A stretch of DNA of 64,000 nucleotides. It comes from Flavobacteriales bacterium (GTDB lineage: Bacteria; Bacteroidota; Bacteroidia; Flavobacteriales_F; PHOS-HE28). A model generated the notes under the pieces. The model was not told the DNA's origin. It ran no database searches and saw nothing but the letters and a program-made list of their open reading frames with translations. Of the stretch, positions 54,659 through 64,000 are shown in pieces. The DNA is taken from assembly GCA_016710685.1 (NCBI GenBank), contig JADJVC010000002.1:496001-560000 (forward strand), given 5' to 3'. Made by a program: the position numbers and the translations under genes. Numbering within the stretch: the first letter of the stretch is position 1; every line of letters starts with the position of its first letter.

Positions 54659-57600
54659 TTACCGCACCACGCTCAACCGCTGAACCGTCGTAACGCCGTT
54701 CACCGTGATGTGTACCAAGTACACACCGCTGGTCACTTCGCTTGGCAGTTCCAGCACCGTGCTGAAGCTATTGCCGCTGTTGCCGTAGTCACGGGCCAGC
54801 ACCTTCCTGCCGTACATGTCGTACAGGTCAAGCTGGATCTTCTGGTCGTTGTCCACCAAGCCGTTCAAGGCCAAGTTCACACGGCCGTCCGCAACCGGGT
54901 TCGGGCAGGCCACTTCAACTGCAGCACGTAGGTGCCACGGGTGATGGTGGTATCGAACAATTCGGGTTCACCCGCGATGTAAATGTGGAAGGTGTATGCA
55001 GAGGCTCCCAACACCGGTGTAGCGTAGATGAAGCTGTAGGACGGGCTACCGAAGGCGCGCGTCTCATTGCAGCTATGGCCGTAGAGCGTTCCGTTGATCA
55101 GTTGTGTGCAATGCACCACTGCTGCGGCGTTCATGCCCATTTCGCATCCCGGACCGTAATGCGCAGCGGCCAATGGGCCACCGGCGTTGGTACGGATGCG
55201 CACGAAGTAATGTACGCCGGGCACCAAGCGGTTCACACTGCCGCCCATGTCGATGAAGAGCATGGAGGCGGATGGCTTAATGATGCTGCGCACGTAGCCT
55301 GCATCGGGGTCCAGGAACTGGAACTCGTATTGCGTGGCGCCAGGCATGGGGTTAGCATAGATCCGGTTGTTCAGCGTGTTGTTGAAGAGACCGCACTCGG
55401 TGGACTTCAACGTGGCCGGGCCCAATGGCAGGCAGAAAGGATGTCCGCTACCGTAGGCTGGTGTCAACGTCGGGCTGGCCGGGGAAACACTGCCGCCGCT
55501 GAAACTGTCCTTCAGGATGGTCTTGCCGTCCGTAGTGCGCAGTTCCCAACCGCCGCCGGTGATGCCGTCGCCGAAGCTGTCCATCAACTCCAACGTATAG
55601 CAGTCGCCATTCGCGTTGCTCAAGCAGAGGGTCTCATCCACCTGCGTGTTGTTGCCCACTGGGCTTCCGGAGGCCACCGTAGCATTGGCGCCATCCTTGA
55701 TCACCCAGCTGATCTGGCTGGCACTGCCATCCGTGTTGATGCGCAACACCATTTCATTTCCGATGCAAGCACCACCGGTGGTGGTTACCGCCATGGTGTT
55801 CGAATTCACCAATGGGCAAGTAGCACTTTCAGCCCGTACGCGGTAGTAGTAATCCGTTCCAGCAGTAAGGCCCGTAACGGATTGTGAAGTCCCTGCCACG
55901 GCGAGGTTATCATAACCGGGCACATAACTTGGCGTGCCGGATACATAAGTCACCGAGGCATCATCGAAGGCAAAATTGCCGGTGACTTTCGTGTAGGTGA
56001 ACCGGAATTGCACATAACCATTGCTGGCCAGCAGCGGAATGGTTTCAGTGCCAGTGGCGTTGGTAGCGAGATTGGAGAGACTGCCGATGGAAGTCCATCC
56101 AATGCCATCCGTGCTGGCCTCGATCAACAACGTGCTACCGGTTCCGGCCGTTCCTTGGCCTTTGTACCAGAAGCTCACCGAGGTGGCGGCTCCCGGAAAG
56201 ACAGGGCTGACGAGTTCATCGGTTGATGTGTCGAATTTTATTGAAGGAGTGGCAACCCCGCCGTCGGAGTTGTAATCGGTACCAAGGCCGGAATGGCTCC
56301 AGCCGTCAGGGCCAACACCGGCACGCCCGGAATTGAATCCGTTGGTCACGGTGGTTGATGAAAGGCCGAAATTCGCATCCGTGCTCACATCCAAACGATA
56401 GCCTGTTGAGCCGGTTACAGCATTCCAGGTGGCGGTGAAATCCGTGTTGTTGATCACCGTGGGCGTGGTGGCCACCGGTACTGAGATCGCATCGGTACTG
56501 AAGGAGCTTTCCGTGCCGTAAGTGGTGCCGCCGTTGTTTGTGGCGTAGGCGACGAACCAATACATCGTGCAGGGTGAAAGGCCCGTGAGGTCACTGGAGA
56601 ATTCACCCGTCGCCAAGTTGGAGCTGGGCACTTGTGTGCCACTGCCCGGCGTAAAGCTCGCTGTGCTGTACTCAATGCCATAGGACGAAAGCGCGGAGCA
56701 GCCACCGTCTTCGATCGTGCCCGCTACCGTTGCTTGGTCGAGTGCCACGGATGTAGCAGTGCCGGTTGATACCGAAGCTGCGGTATTGATCCCCGATCCC
56801 TGGGCGGCCACGGTAATGGAAGGCGCTCCGCCTCCCATGATGTCGATGTCGCCGTCATACGTGATTTCCGCCGTCGGGGTGAAGATCACCCAAACGGTTT
56901 CGGTAATGACACCGCTGGCAGGTGTCAACGTCAGCGAAGCAGTATATGTACCGAATTCTAAAGTGGAAAAGGTGTATCCGGCCAAGGGTCCAACGGTCAC
57001 ATCAGTAGCCGTGAGGTTCACCCCGTCCAAGCTGAAGTCATGTGCTTCACTGGCTACGTCCAAGCAGCGTGCACCGAAGTCGGCCAAGGTGCCAGCAGTG
57101 AGCAAGGGGTCGCTACCGGCCGCAGTGGTCACGTCAATGGTGTTGCTGTTTGCCGTAGTGGGGCAGGAGCCGCCCGTAGCGCGCACACGGTAGTGATAAA
57201 GCGTCAAGGGGTCGAGGCCGGTAACACCGTAGGAGGTCACATTGCCAAGTACTGCGGGAAAGCCGAAGACCATGGTTTCGCCCGTGCCGAAGAACGTATG
57301 GCTTCCGAGGTTTGACACATTGTCTTGCGCAAAGGAGGACCAATCACTGGACAATGTGGGGAAACCGGATGCCGGGTTTGAAGTTACACCGCCGGTTATC
57401 GATGCATTGCGTACCAGTGAATGCTCAGCGGTTGTCAGTACACCCGTGCCCCAAGCGGTTCCGGGGTTTTCCCCGATGCGGCCGATGATGTCCAAAGTGT
57501 CACCCGTAACGGTGTTCAGCAGCAGCACGGCATCATTGCCATTATAGTTGCAGGCGAAGCATTAGTGGTCGGCACCGAGGTAGACAGAAGCACTGGAATT

Positions 57601-59126
57601 CTCAAGTACGATCACACTGCCGTCGGCCAATGTGCCGGAGAGCACAGTTGTAGCGCCTGCGCTGGTGGCTCCATTGGCGAAGGATTGCACCGTGTAGTGT
57701 GAAAGGTCCACAGTTGCCCCTGTCCCGTTAAAGATCTCCAGGTATTTATTGTTGCTCGATCCCTCCACGTATTCAGAGAAGAACAGCTCGCTGGCGGGAA
57801 CTGCGCCATCCGTGTAAACGTCCAGTTCGTACCCGGTTGCACCTGCAGCAGCATTCCAAGTTGCGGTAAAGTCATTGCTGTTCACAACCGTTGGCGTTGT
57901 GGCGGTGGGCGTTGCCACAGGGTCGTTGTCCGTAATGGTAAGCGTGAAGGTGTTGTTTATACCGACGGCGGCCATGCCTTCGCCCCCGGTAACGGAGAGG
58001 ATGGTGAATACTACGTCGCCGTCCAATTGGCAAATGGCGTTATCGTCCACCGTGATGCTCATGTTCTCGTCGAACCCGCTGGTGGCGAAGAAGGTCACCG
58101 AGGAGGTGAACGTGGTGATGCGGCCATCGGGGTCGGTAGCGCCGATAGTGACATCCGTATTGTTGGTCGCACTGAAATCGGTGATGGAAAGTTGGATGTT
58201 GAACGAACCAACGCTTTCTGGGACCGTGCCGGTGGTGGAAGCAAATTGCACAGTGGTGTTCACGCACACGTCATCATCGGTAAGCGAAAGCGTATTGGTG
58301 CTATTGGTTCCGGACTTGCCATGCGCACCGCCGGAGATGCCGGTAATGGTGAAGACGATGTCCTCATCACCGTCGCATATGACATTGTCGTCCGGTGTTA
58401 CCACGACGTTTTCGTTGGCGGTACTGGAGCCGGGGAAGGTCACGGAAGTGCTGTATCCGGCAAGGCGTCCATTCGGGTCAGCCGCGCTGATGGTTACTGT
58501 AGTCGCTGCAGCACCGGCGTTGGCAATGGAGAGTGCCAAGTTCGAAGCGCCACCGTCTTCAGTTGCGGAGCTGGTGGTGTTTACGAATTGCACGGAGGTG
58601 CCTGCTGCGCCGGGCGTGCCCGTGAGAAGCACGTTTCTTAATCGCTTTGGCCAGCGCCGCAGTTCTTAAAAACCAGCGAATTTAACAGTAGGTCCAGTAG
58701 CGGTAATGGCTATTGGGCCATTGCCTGATATGTGCCACTGGTCGGCGTGGTTGAATTGAAAGTCTGTGCCGTCCAGCTCGTTCCTCCATCGATGGAGAAT
58801 TCAATGATTAGAGGGCCATCACCGCCGCTACCGAATTTGGCAAGGTCAAAGTTCAATTCAACGCCGGTGAATCCTGACAAGTCAATCAAAGGGGCTGGTC
58901 AGAACTGCTGCCAACACGTGTCGAAGCGTGCGTAACCGCCCGCACTAGTTTGAAAAGTAACGGATGTTTGACTCCAACCCGCAGGTAAAGATCCAGAAGT
59001 CAAAGGCTCGTTCACAATATCCACCGCGCTGGACCGTAAGCTTGTGAACAGCGCCGCAGTGAGCAGTAAGAGGTGGACAGGACGAAGCTCTTTCAACATC
59101 CAATTCCCAGTGGAATTTCCTTTCAT
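54659..59126 (-). pseudogene. Large T9SS protein with Calx-beta, LTD and fibronectin-like domains, broken in several places
   Basis: The fragments, in order, are an N-terminus with signal peptide (59126-58899, MKGNSTGN...ELRPVHLLLLTAALF) and a poorly ordered stretch 58899-58632. Next comes 58632-57562 (Calx-beta-like VQFASTTGTVPESVGSFNIQLSI units, then an LTD domain). An in-frame TAA follows YLGADH. Then 57528-54877 holds fibronectin-like units, and the C-terminal block is nearly identical to the reprolysin gene. About 178 nt present in that gene (45539-45716) is missing here near 54905, shifting the T9SS domain (54913-54659) out of frame. It was probably one ~1,500-residue surface protein. 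Confidence 0.7.
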
Positions 59127-59304
59127 GTTCAAATGGGTTTTGATGCGCCGACACCGTTCATTGCGTGCCAATCCGAAAGGTTAGGGGTGAATGAACGGCC
59201 CCAACGCGGGTTAGGGTGCCTCTAATGTAGTGAATTGAAAATAGAGGTGGGGCAATTGTGGAAAACCATGCCTGTTTCTTAACGGTTTGGAAACAATTGG
59301 CTGA

Positions 59305-59334
59305 AAGAAAAAAGGCCACCGCACGGATGGCCCT
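59305..59334 (-). terminator. Terminator after the GEVED/fibronectin protein
   Basis: On the minus strand a GGGCCATCCG / CGGTGGCC hairpin is followed by a T-run (TTTTTTC), ~20 nt after the stop at 59356. Confidence 0.75.
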
Positions 59335-59355
59335 TCTTCATTTGAGAAAACACTG

Positions 59356-62300
59356 TTATTGCTTCACGAAGCGAGCATGCACCGGGTTGGACCCGTTGTT
59401 ATCGGTAGCCACCAAAATGTAGCTGCCGGCCGCCAAGCTGGAAATGTCCAGGTCGCGCACTTCCGCACGGTCCAATACCAAGTTGCCGGCCACGTCCATC
59501 ACTTTTACGTGCATGGGCTTGTCCTGCGGGGTGGCGATGTGCAGCACGGTGCTGGCGGGGTTCGGGTAAACCGCAACACCGTTGCCGTTGGCCAGTTCGG
59601 CCACGCCCACATCGTTGATCACATTGATGGTGTATTCCTCGGTCTGCCCGATGTACAGGTCCGATCCTTCGCAAGGGGCACTGGCGTAATTGTCCTGCTT
59701 TATCATCACGCGCATGCGGCTGGTGCCGAACACGGCATAGTTGGGCACCGTGTATTCGATCGTTGCCACGGAATCGCAGTTATCGGTACCCGAGATGAAT
59801 GTTCCCACATTGAGCAAGGTCTCGAAGGTTCCGTCAGCGTTCCAGTCAAAGAAGGCGGAAACGTACGCGATATTGTCACCAAAGCCGGAAAACACATGGC
59901 CGCCCACGGTAAAGGTGTACGCATTATTTTTCTTCACGTTGGCGGTGAATGCACTGAAGTCCTCAAATGTGGGACTGCCGTCGATGGCGCCGTCGGAAGT
60001 ATGGTCCAAGTCGGCCAAAGACACGCTGCAGATCGGGTTTGTCTGGGAGCCGAAGACCGGTGGGGCGCAGTAACATTCCGTAGGAGGTGCCAATGCAACT
60101 TCCAGCGGCGTGCTGGTCGCATTGCTCCCGGCGTCGCAGTCCACTTGCACACGGAACCACGTGGCGACCGTGATGGAAGTGGAATAGCTCGGTGTGGTAC
60201 TGTTGCCGGGTGCATCGGTCCAGTTCACTCCGTCGGTGGAGCGTTCCCATTGGTAGGTGAGCCCGGTGGCCAGTACCACGTTTTCCACGGTAACACTGAA
60301 TGGTTTTGATGCGCAGATGGAGGCCGGACCGGTAGTGGCGCCCGGTGTAGGCGTGCCGGAGCATTGCACGGGGGCGAACACGTTTACCATGTAGTCCTCA
60401 GCCTGACCATAGTCGTACAACCCGCAGGGGTCGCTGGGGCTGGTGTAAGCGCTCTTCACCACGCGCATGCGTGAAAGGCCGGGCAATGCGTCAACCGGAA
60501 TAGTGATGGTGCTGGTAAGGGGTGAGGTACATGCCATACCGCTCAAGGTCCCGATGGGCACGGCGGTCTCAAAAATGCCGTCCTGGTCCCAATCGAAGAA
60601 TACGGAGACGTAGGGGTTGGAGAATCCGCCATTGGTGTTTCCCGTCACGGAAATGGGGAAATCGAAGCCGTTCGTCACGTTAGCAGGGGGCGTGTTGGTG
60701 AAGTCCTCCAACGCCGGCGTGCCGTTAATGGTGCTTGAGCTGTTGTGGTCGATGCCTGCGAAGGTCACATTACAGATGGGCTCCACGGTGTATTGGAAAT
60801 CGATGGTGGTGCAATAACATTCCGTGGGCGCATTGGTGAGCACCAAGATCGGCGTGCTGGCGGTGGTGCCTGCCAAGTCACAGGTCACTTGCACTTGGTA
60901 CCACGTGTCTTCGGTCTGTGTGGCCAAGTAGATGGATCCGGTGCTGTTGCCCGGGGCATTGGTCCAATTCACACCGTCCGGTGAAATCTCCCACTGCCGG
61001 CTGATGCCGTTTTCGAGGCTTGGGTTCTCCACGGTAAGCACGAACGGCATGTTGGGGCATACGCTTACGGGGCCCAATGTGGTGCCGGGCATCGGCAGGG
61101 CATCGCAATCCACCGGGGTAATGCCTGCCAATTGCAATTGTGCGATGGTGCTGCTTGGTCCATAATTGGCCGTTGGGGGAGTAGCGGGGTCAGGGTTGAT
61201 GCCATCACTATAGTACAAAATGCCGCGGTTTGCGCCGGGATTGAATGAGGCCCAATTTGCGGTGCAACTGTAATTCGGCGAGTTCTCATCCACTGCGATC
61301 ACGATGTTGTTTACGCCGTCCCAGGCATATGGCGTGGTAAGCGTGATGTTCATCCATTCACCGGCCACCGGGGTGATGGTGCCGTTGTAGACTTCGCTAA
61401 GCGATCCGAAGGGAACCCAGTCGGTGGCACTGGCGAAGGAGCTCTGCCCGGTGCTGCCCATATAGACGGTCCAGGAGGTCCAATTGTTGACCGGTAATCC
61501 TTCCCCGGTGTATTTGAAGGCGATATTGGTGATGAGCGAACCACCGCTGTACTCGCTGGCCAAGTAGATCTGCTGCGAATAATTGTAGCCGTAGCACGAG
61601 TAGATGGGCAAGTTTTGGTTCGTCGCGTCGCCGGTACCGATCTGGAAGGTGCCGGGTACGAAGGTCACCGGACCGGTCCAGAAACTTTGGTCGCTGCCGG
61701 AGCAGGCGCTTCGCACCCACACATAGACCGCGGTGCCGGTCGTGAGGCCGGTGATCAACTGGTTTTCCCCGGTGATCCCTGCAATACTGGGCGTTGTAGT
61801 GCCGATGGGCGGGGTGGGGTCGGTGCTGTAATACAGGTCATAGCCGTTGGCTGGGTTGCTTACCGATGCGGTCCAGCTCACCATCCCTTCGGTGAAGTCA
61901 GTCGCCGCCGCAGCAAGGTCGGTCACCTCCTCACAGCTCGGTACGGGTATCACCTTAACATCGTCCAAATACATCCCGCTGGGGTATTCCCCGACGGCCG
62001 AGTAGTAACGGAAACCAAAGTAGTACACGCCGGTTTGGGGCGGAGTGAAATCCACTGAATTGAAGAACGAGCCGTTACCGGTGCTCTGGTAATGGTCGGC
62101 CAACTGTGCAAGGGTATCCGCGGCAAAGGGTCCGGATTCGGCATACACGGACATGTTTGCGATGTTGAAATCGTAACCCGTTCCGTATTTGTAAGAAAGG
62201 CGATAGGCGGTGCCGCCCTCCAAATTGAGGCCTCCGGTATGCAACCAGTCATCGGCCGCACTCCCGCTGAAATCAGAGTAGACAATTGCCGCGTTCGGGG

Positions 62301-63273
62301 TGAATCCCGTAGGTACGAACTCGGAGGTTTCCCAGCCTTGTCCGTTAATGATCTCTCGGCGGAAACAATCGGGTATAGCAGGCGCTAGCACGGTGCTGAA
62401 ATCTTCCAGGAACGGCACGTCATCAGCCACGCAGTTGGTCTTGAAAGGCAACAAGAGGGACCACGGTGAATTCGAACCGCTGCAAACGCCTGCCACATAA
62501 ATGTAGTATTGGGTATTGGGGTCCAACCCGGATATGTCAATTGGCGTTGCACCGCTGGCCTCATCGCCCGAAGCGGCCAGCCCGGTGGCACCGCTGCCGG
62601 GGGCGCCGGAAGTTCTGATCTCGTAAGTGTAGCTGTCGGCATTGTTATCCGTCCAGCTTATGGAAACACCGTCCGAGAGGACGCTGCTGAATGCAACGTC
62701 AGATGGATAAATACAGTCCGCAGCCTCCAACTTCACATTGTCAACAGCCCACCAATAAGTATAGTCCCCGCCATAGACGAAACGAACTTGCGCGACCGGT
62801 GAAGCACCTGTTGCCGTGGTGATGTTGAACTGCATGCTCACGGCCGGGTCAGGGTAGCCTACGCTGGCGCCGGCGGGTGGGCTGTACACTTGGTTCCATT
62901 GGGTACCGTCCCACACTTCCACCCGTGCAGTGGTGTTGGGATAGTCATGGTAGCTCTGGTCAAAAGAAAGGATGAAGTTCCCCGCGGATGCATCAAAGGC
63001 AGGGGATACGAGCACAGCCTCGGAGTACCCGGCCCCGAATCCACAGTTGTCGCTGTCGAAGATGGCGAAATCCGTGTCAAAACCAGCCCCTGTGATGGCG
63101 CGCAGTCCGGGGTCATTGAAAACCCACGTGCAGGTACCTTCGGTCTGTTCCACGGTGAAGCCCGCTGTGGGGGCGCCTCCGGTGAAATCCTCATTGAAGA
63201 TCACCTGCGCATTTACACTGGTTGCAAAGGCAAGTATCGCAGTCGCAGCAATGGTTTGAGCGGAAAGTTTCAT
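59356..63273 (-). CDS. Large T9SS-exported protein with MAM-like, fibronectin III and GEVED domains
   Basis: This is a 1305-residue protein from the ATG at 63273, with a signal peptide (MKLSAQTIAATAILAFATSVNAQ). There are two MAM/jelly-roll-like units (FNEDFTGGAPTAGF; FLEDFSTVLAPAIPDCF) and interspersed fibronectin III domains (VAFSSVLSDGVSISWTDNN; VSWTASVSNPANGYDLYY). Two GEVED domains follow (VFFDWDQDGIFETAVPIG...QAEDYMVNV; AFFDWNADGTFETLLNVG...TEEYTINV), and a T9SS type A domain (YPNPASTVLHI...ARFVKQ) ends the protein. It is likely a surface adhesin or binding protein. The frame is intact throughout. Two terminators bound it. Confidence 0.9.
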   Translation of the reverse strand: MKLSAQTIAATAILAFATSVNAQVIFNEDFTGGAPTAGFTVEQTEGTCTWVFNDPGLRAITGAGFDTDFAIFDSDNCGFGAGYSEAVLVSPAFDASAGNFILSFDQSYHDYPNTTARVEVWDGTQWNQVYSPPAGASVGYPDPAVSMQFNITTATGASPVAQVRFVYGGDYTYWWAVDNVKLEAADCIYPSDVAFSSVLSDGVSISWTDNNADSYTYEIRTSGAPGSGATGLAASGDEASGATPIDISGLDPNTQYYIYVAGVCSGSNSPWSLLLPFKTNCVADDVPFLEDFSTVLAPAIPDCFRREIINGQGWETSEFVPTGFTPNAAIVYSDFSGSAADDWLHTGGLNLEGGTAYRLSYKYGTGYDFNIANMSVYAESGPFAADTLAQLADHYQSTGNGSFFNSVDFTPPQTGVYYFGFRYYSAVGEYPSGMYLDDVKVIPVPSCEEVTDLAAAATDFTEGMVSWTASVSNPANGYDLYYSTDPTPPIGTTTPSIAGITGENQLITGLTTGTAVYVWVRSACSGSDQSFWTGPVTFVPGTFQIGTGDATNQNLPIYSCYGYNYSQQIYLASEYSGGSLITNIAFKYTGEGLPVNNWTSWTVYMGSTGQSSFASATDWVPFGSLSEVYNGTITPVAGEWMNITLTTPYAWDGVNNIVIAVDENSPNYSCTANWASFNPGANRGILYYSDGINPDPATPPTANYGPSSTIAQLQLAGITPVDCDALPMPGTTLGPVSVCPNMPFVLTVENPSLENGISRQWEISPDGVNWTNAPGNSTGSIYLATQTEDTWYQVQVTCDLAGTTASTPILVLTNAPTECYCTTIDFQYTVEPICNVTFAGIDHNSSSTINGTPALEDFTNTPPANVTNGFDFPISVTGNTNGGFSNPYVSVFFDWDQDGIFETAVPIGTLSGMACTSPLTSTITIPVDALPGLSRMRVVKSAYTSPSDPCGLYDYGQAEDYMVNVFAPVQCSGTPTPGATTGPASICASKPFSVTVENVVLATGLTYQWERSTDGVNWTDAPGNSTTPSYSTSITVATWFRVQVDCDAGSNATSTPLEVALAPPTECYCAPPVFGSQTNPICSVSLADLDHTSDGAIDGSPTFEDFSAFTANVKKNNAYTFTVGGHVFSGFGDNIAYVSAFFDWNADGTFETLLNVGTFISGTDNCDSVATIEYTVPNYAVFGTSRMRVMIKQDNYASAPCEGSDLYIGQTEEYTINVINDVGVAELANGNGVAVYPNPASTVLHIATPQDKPMHVKVMDVAGNLVLDRAEVRDLDISSLAAGSYILVATDNNGSNPVHARFVKQ

Positions 63274-63398
63274 CATGGTCGGGTAAAATGGGGTACGGTT
63301 ATGTAGACGGTCAAATCTCCGGAACGAAAGTAATTGAAAATCATCTGATCATTTCCGGTGTCGATCCAGGTCGTTAATTTTGTGGGGCTTCCCGGCTA

Positions 63399-63435
63399 AA
63401 AGAAAGGGCCGCTCCGTCAATTCGGAACGGCCTCA
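63399..63435 (-). terminator. Terminator after the partial T9SS protein at the window's right edge
   Basis: GGCCGTTCCG / CGGAGCGGCC hairpin on the minus strand with a 6-nt loop, followed by CTTTCTTTT. Confidence 0.75.
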
Positions 63436-63457
63436 AGCCGAAATTGAAAAGGCGAGT

Positions 63458-64000
63458 TTACTGCTTCACAAAGCGCAAGTGCGCCAAGTTCTCGCCAGCG
63501 GAATTCTGCGCTACAAGAATGTAGCTGCCGGTGTTGAGGGAGGTAATGTTGATGGCCTCCACGGTAGCGGTTTTCAGAACCAAGTTGCCCACCATTTCGT
63601 AGACCATTGCTTGCGTGGCCTTGCCGTTAGGATTGGTCAAGGTGATGCGGTCATTTGCGGGGTTGGGCATTAACGCAATTCCGTTCGCGGTGCTTCCGGC
63701 AATTCCGATGCTCATGTCCACATGTACGGTGTAATCCTCCCCTTGCCCGTTCATGTAGCTGGCGCAGGGGTCAGTGGCGTAGCCCCCTTTGCTGTTAACC
63801 ACGCGCATACGGCCGATCCCGTTCAATGCATTTGTTGGAACGTTCACTTCGGTAATGAGCAAGGTGTCGCAAACGGAACCGGTGAGGTTGCCGATCTCTA
63901 CCATGGTTTCGAAAACACTATCGAGGTCCCAATCGAAAAAAGCGGAAACGTAGTATGGGTTGACTCCGTCGTTCGGGTCCGCGCTGGCGGTAACGAAGAT
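63458..64000 (-). CDS. T9SS-exported GEVED-domain protein (5' end outside window)
   Basis: The frame is open to the right edge. It shows a GEVED domain (VSAFFDWDLDSVFETMVEIG...GIGRMRVVNSKGG...MNGQGEDYTVHV) and then a T9SS type A domain (MPNPANDRITLTNPNGKATQAMVYEMVGNLVLKTATVEAI...HLRFVKQ). It is closely related in its C-terminal half to the neighbour at 59356, so the two are paralogues in tandem. An internal ATG at 63904 is not the true start. Confidence 0.85.
   Translation of the reverse strand: MFVTASADPNDGVNPYYVSAFFDWDLDSVFETMVEIGNLTGSVCDTLLITEVNVPTNALNGIGRMRVVNSKGGYATDPCASYMNGQGEDYTVHVDMSIGIAGSTANGIALMPNPANDRITLTNPNGKATQAMVYEMVGNLVLKTATVEAINITSLNTGSYILVAQNSAGENLAHLRFVKQ

Noticed and set aside
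15300..57561. Reassignment of TAA or TGA as a sense codon
   Set aside because: Many intact genes here end at TAA (12443, 13382) or TGA (15260, 4045), and the internal stops are few and isolated.

Overview
The window looks like a chromosomal segment from an uncultured member of the Bacteroidota, most likely Flavobacteriales. Five secreted proteins end in type IX secretion (T9SS) sorting domains and a sixth has a probable short one. There is also a gliding-motility-type (CHU_C) C-terminus, SprB-like internal repeats, GEVED domains, a RAYT/REP element, and promoter-like sites of the TAnnTTTG type. G+C looks to be in the high 50s by eye over most of the window and clearly lower over 35.2-38.2 kb. 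I saw no tRNA, rRNA, CRISPR array, prophage or replication origin. Nothing was compared with a database, so family names rest on motif recognition.

Layout. 1-4.7 kb: a partial metallophosphoesterase, a T9SS beta-propeller protein and two membrane proteins. 5.0-9.4 kb: an exopolysaccharide cluster (polysaccharide deacetylase, two GT4-type glycosyltransferases, a WcaF-like acetyltransferase, a GT2 glycosyltransferase), interrupted by a suspicious poly-G stretch. 9.5-15.3 kb: an M16 peptidase, an anti-sigma/cupin protein and an SLC13 permease. 15.3-24 kb: many small stress or housekeeping genes (YgiN-like, MmcQ/YjbR, DUF2254, DUF2461, esterase, DinB, SRPBCC, PhnA, YdeI, DoxX, VOC, AraC). 24.3-28.7 kb: a Fic protein with an operator-like repeat cluster, a CHU_C adhesin and a secreted protein. 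28.8-31.7 kb: a tightly overlapping four-gene operon (SnoaL-like lipoprotein, K+-channel-like protein, bestrophin, LCIB-type carbonic anhydrase homologue). 33.5-35.2 kb: a RAYT transposase with REP hairpins. 35.2-38.2 kb: an AT-richer island of three unfamiliar genes, two with PD-(D/E)XK-like signatures. 38.4-45.1 kb: an acyl-CoA carboxylase beta subunit, an FMN reductase, a PQQ-propeller protein, an SdiA-regulated-like protein and a cold-shock protein. 45.2-64 kb: four large T9SS-exported proteins, two sharing a near-identical C-terminal block, with a two-component system between them.

The most interesting candidate system is the LCIB/bestrophin/K+-channel operon at 28832-31703. All three zinc-ligand positions expected of LCIB-type (theta) carbonic anhydrases are present once a one-base frameshift is allowed for. 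It sits next to a bestrophin, the channel family linked to bicarbonate movement in algal CO2-concentrating mechanisms. This points to a bacterial CO2/bicarbonate or pH-handling unit.

A caution applies throughout. About ten genes are broken by one- or two-base indels, often in short homopolymers, and four carry a single in-frame stop inside otherwise continuous homology. That pattern, with the poly-G tract, suggests uncorrected assembly errors more than real gene decay. I describe such genes in their reconstructed form and say where the break is.
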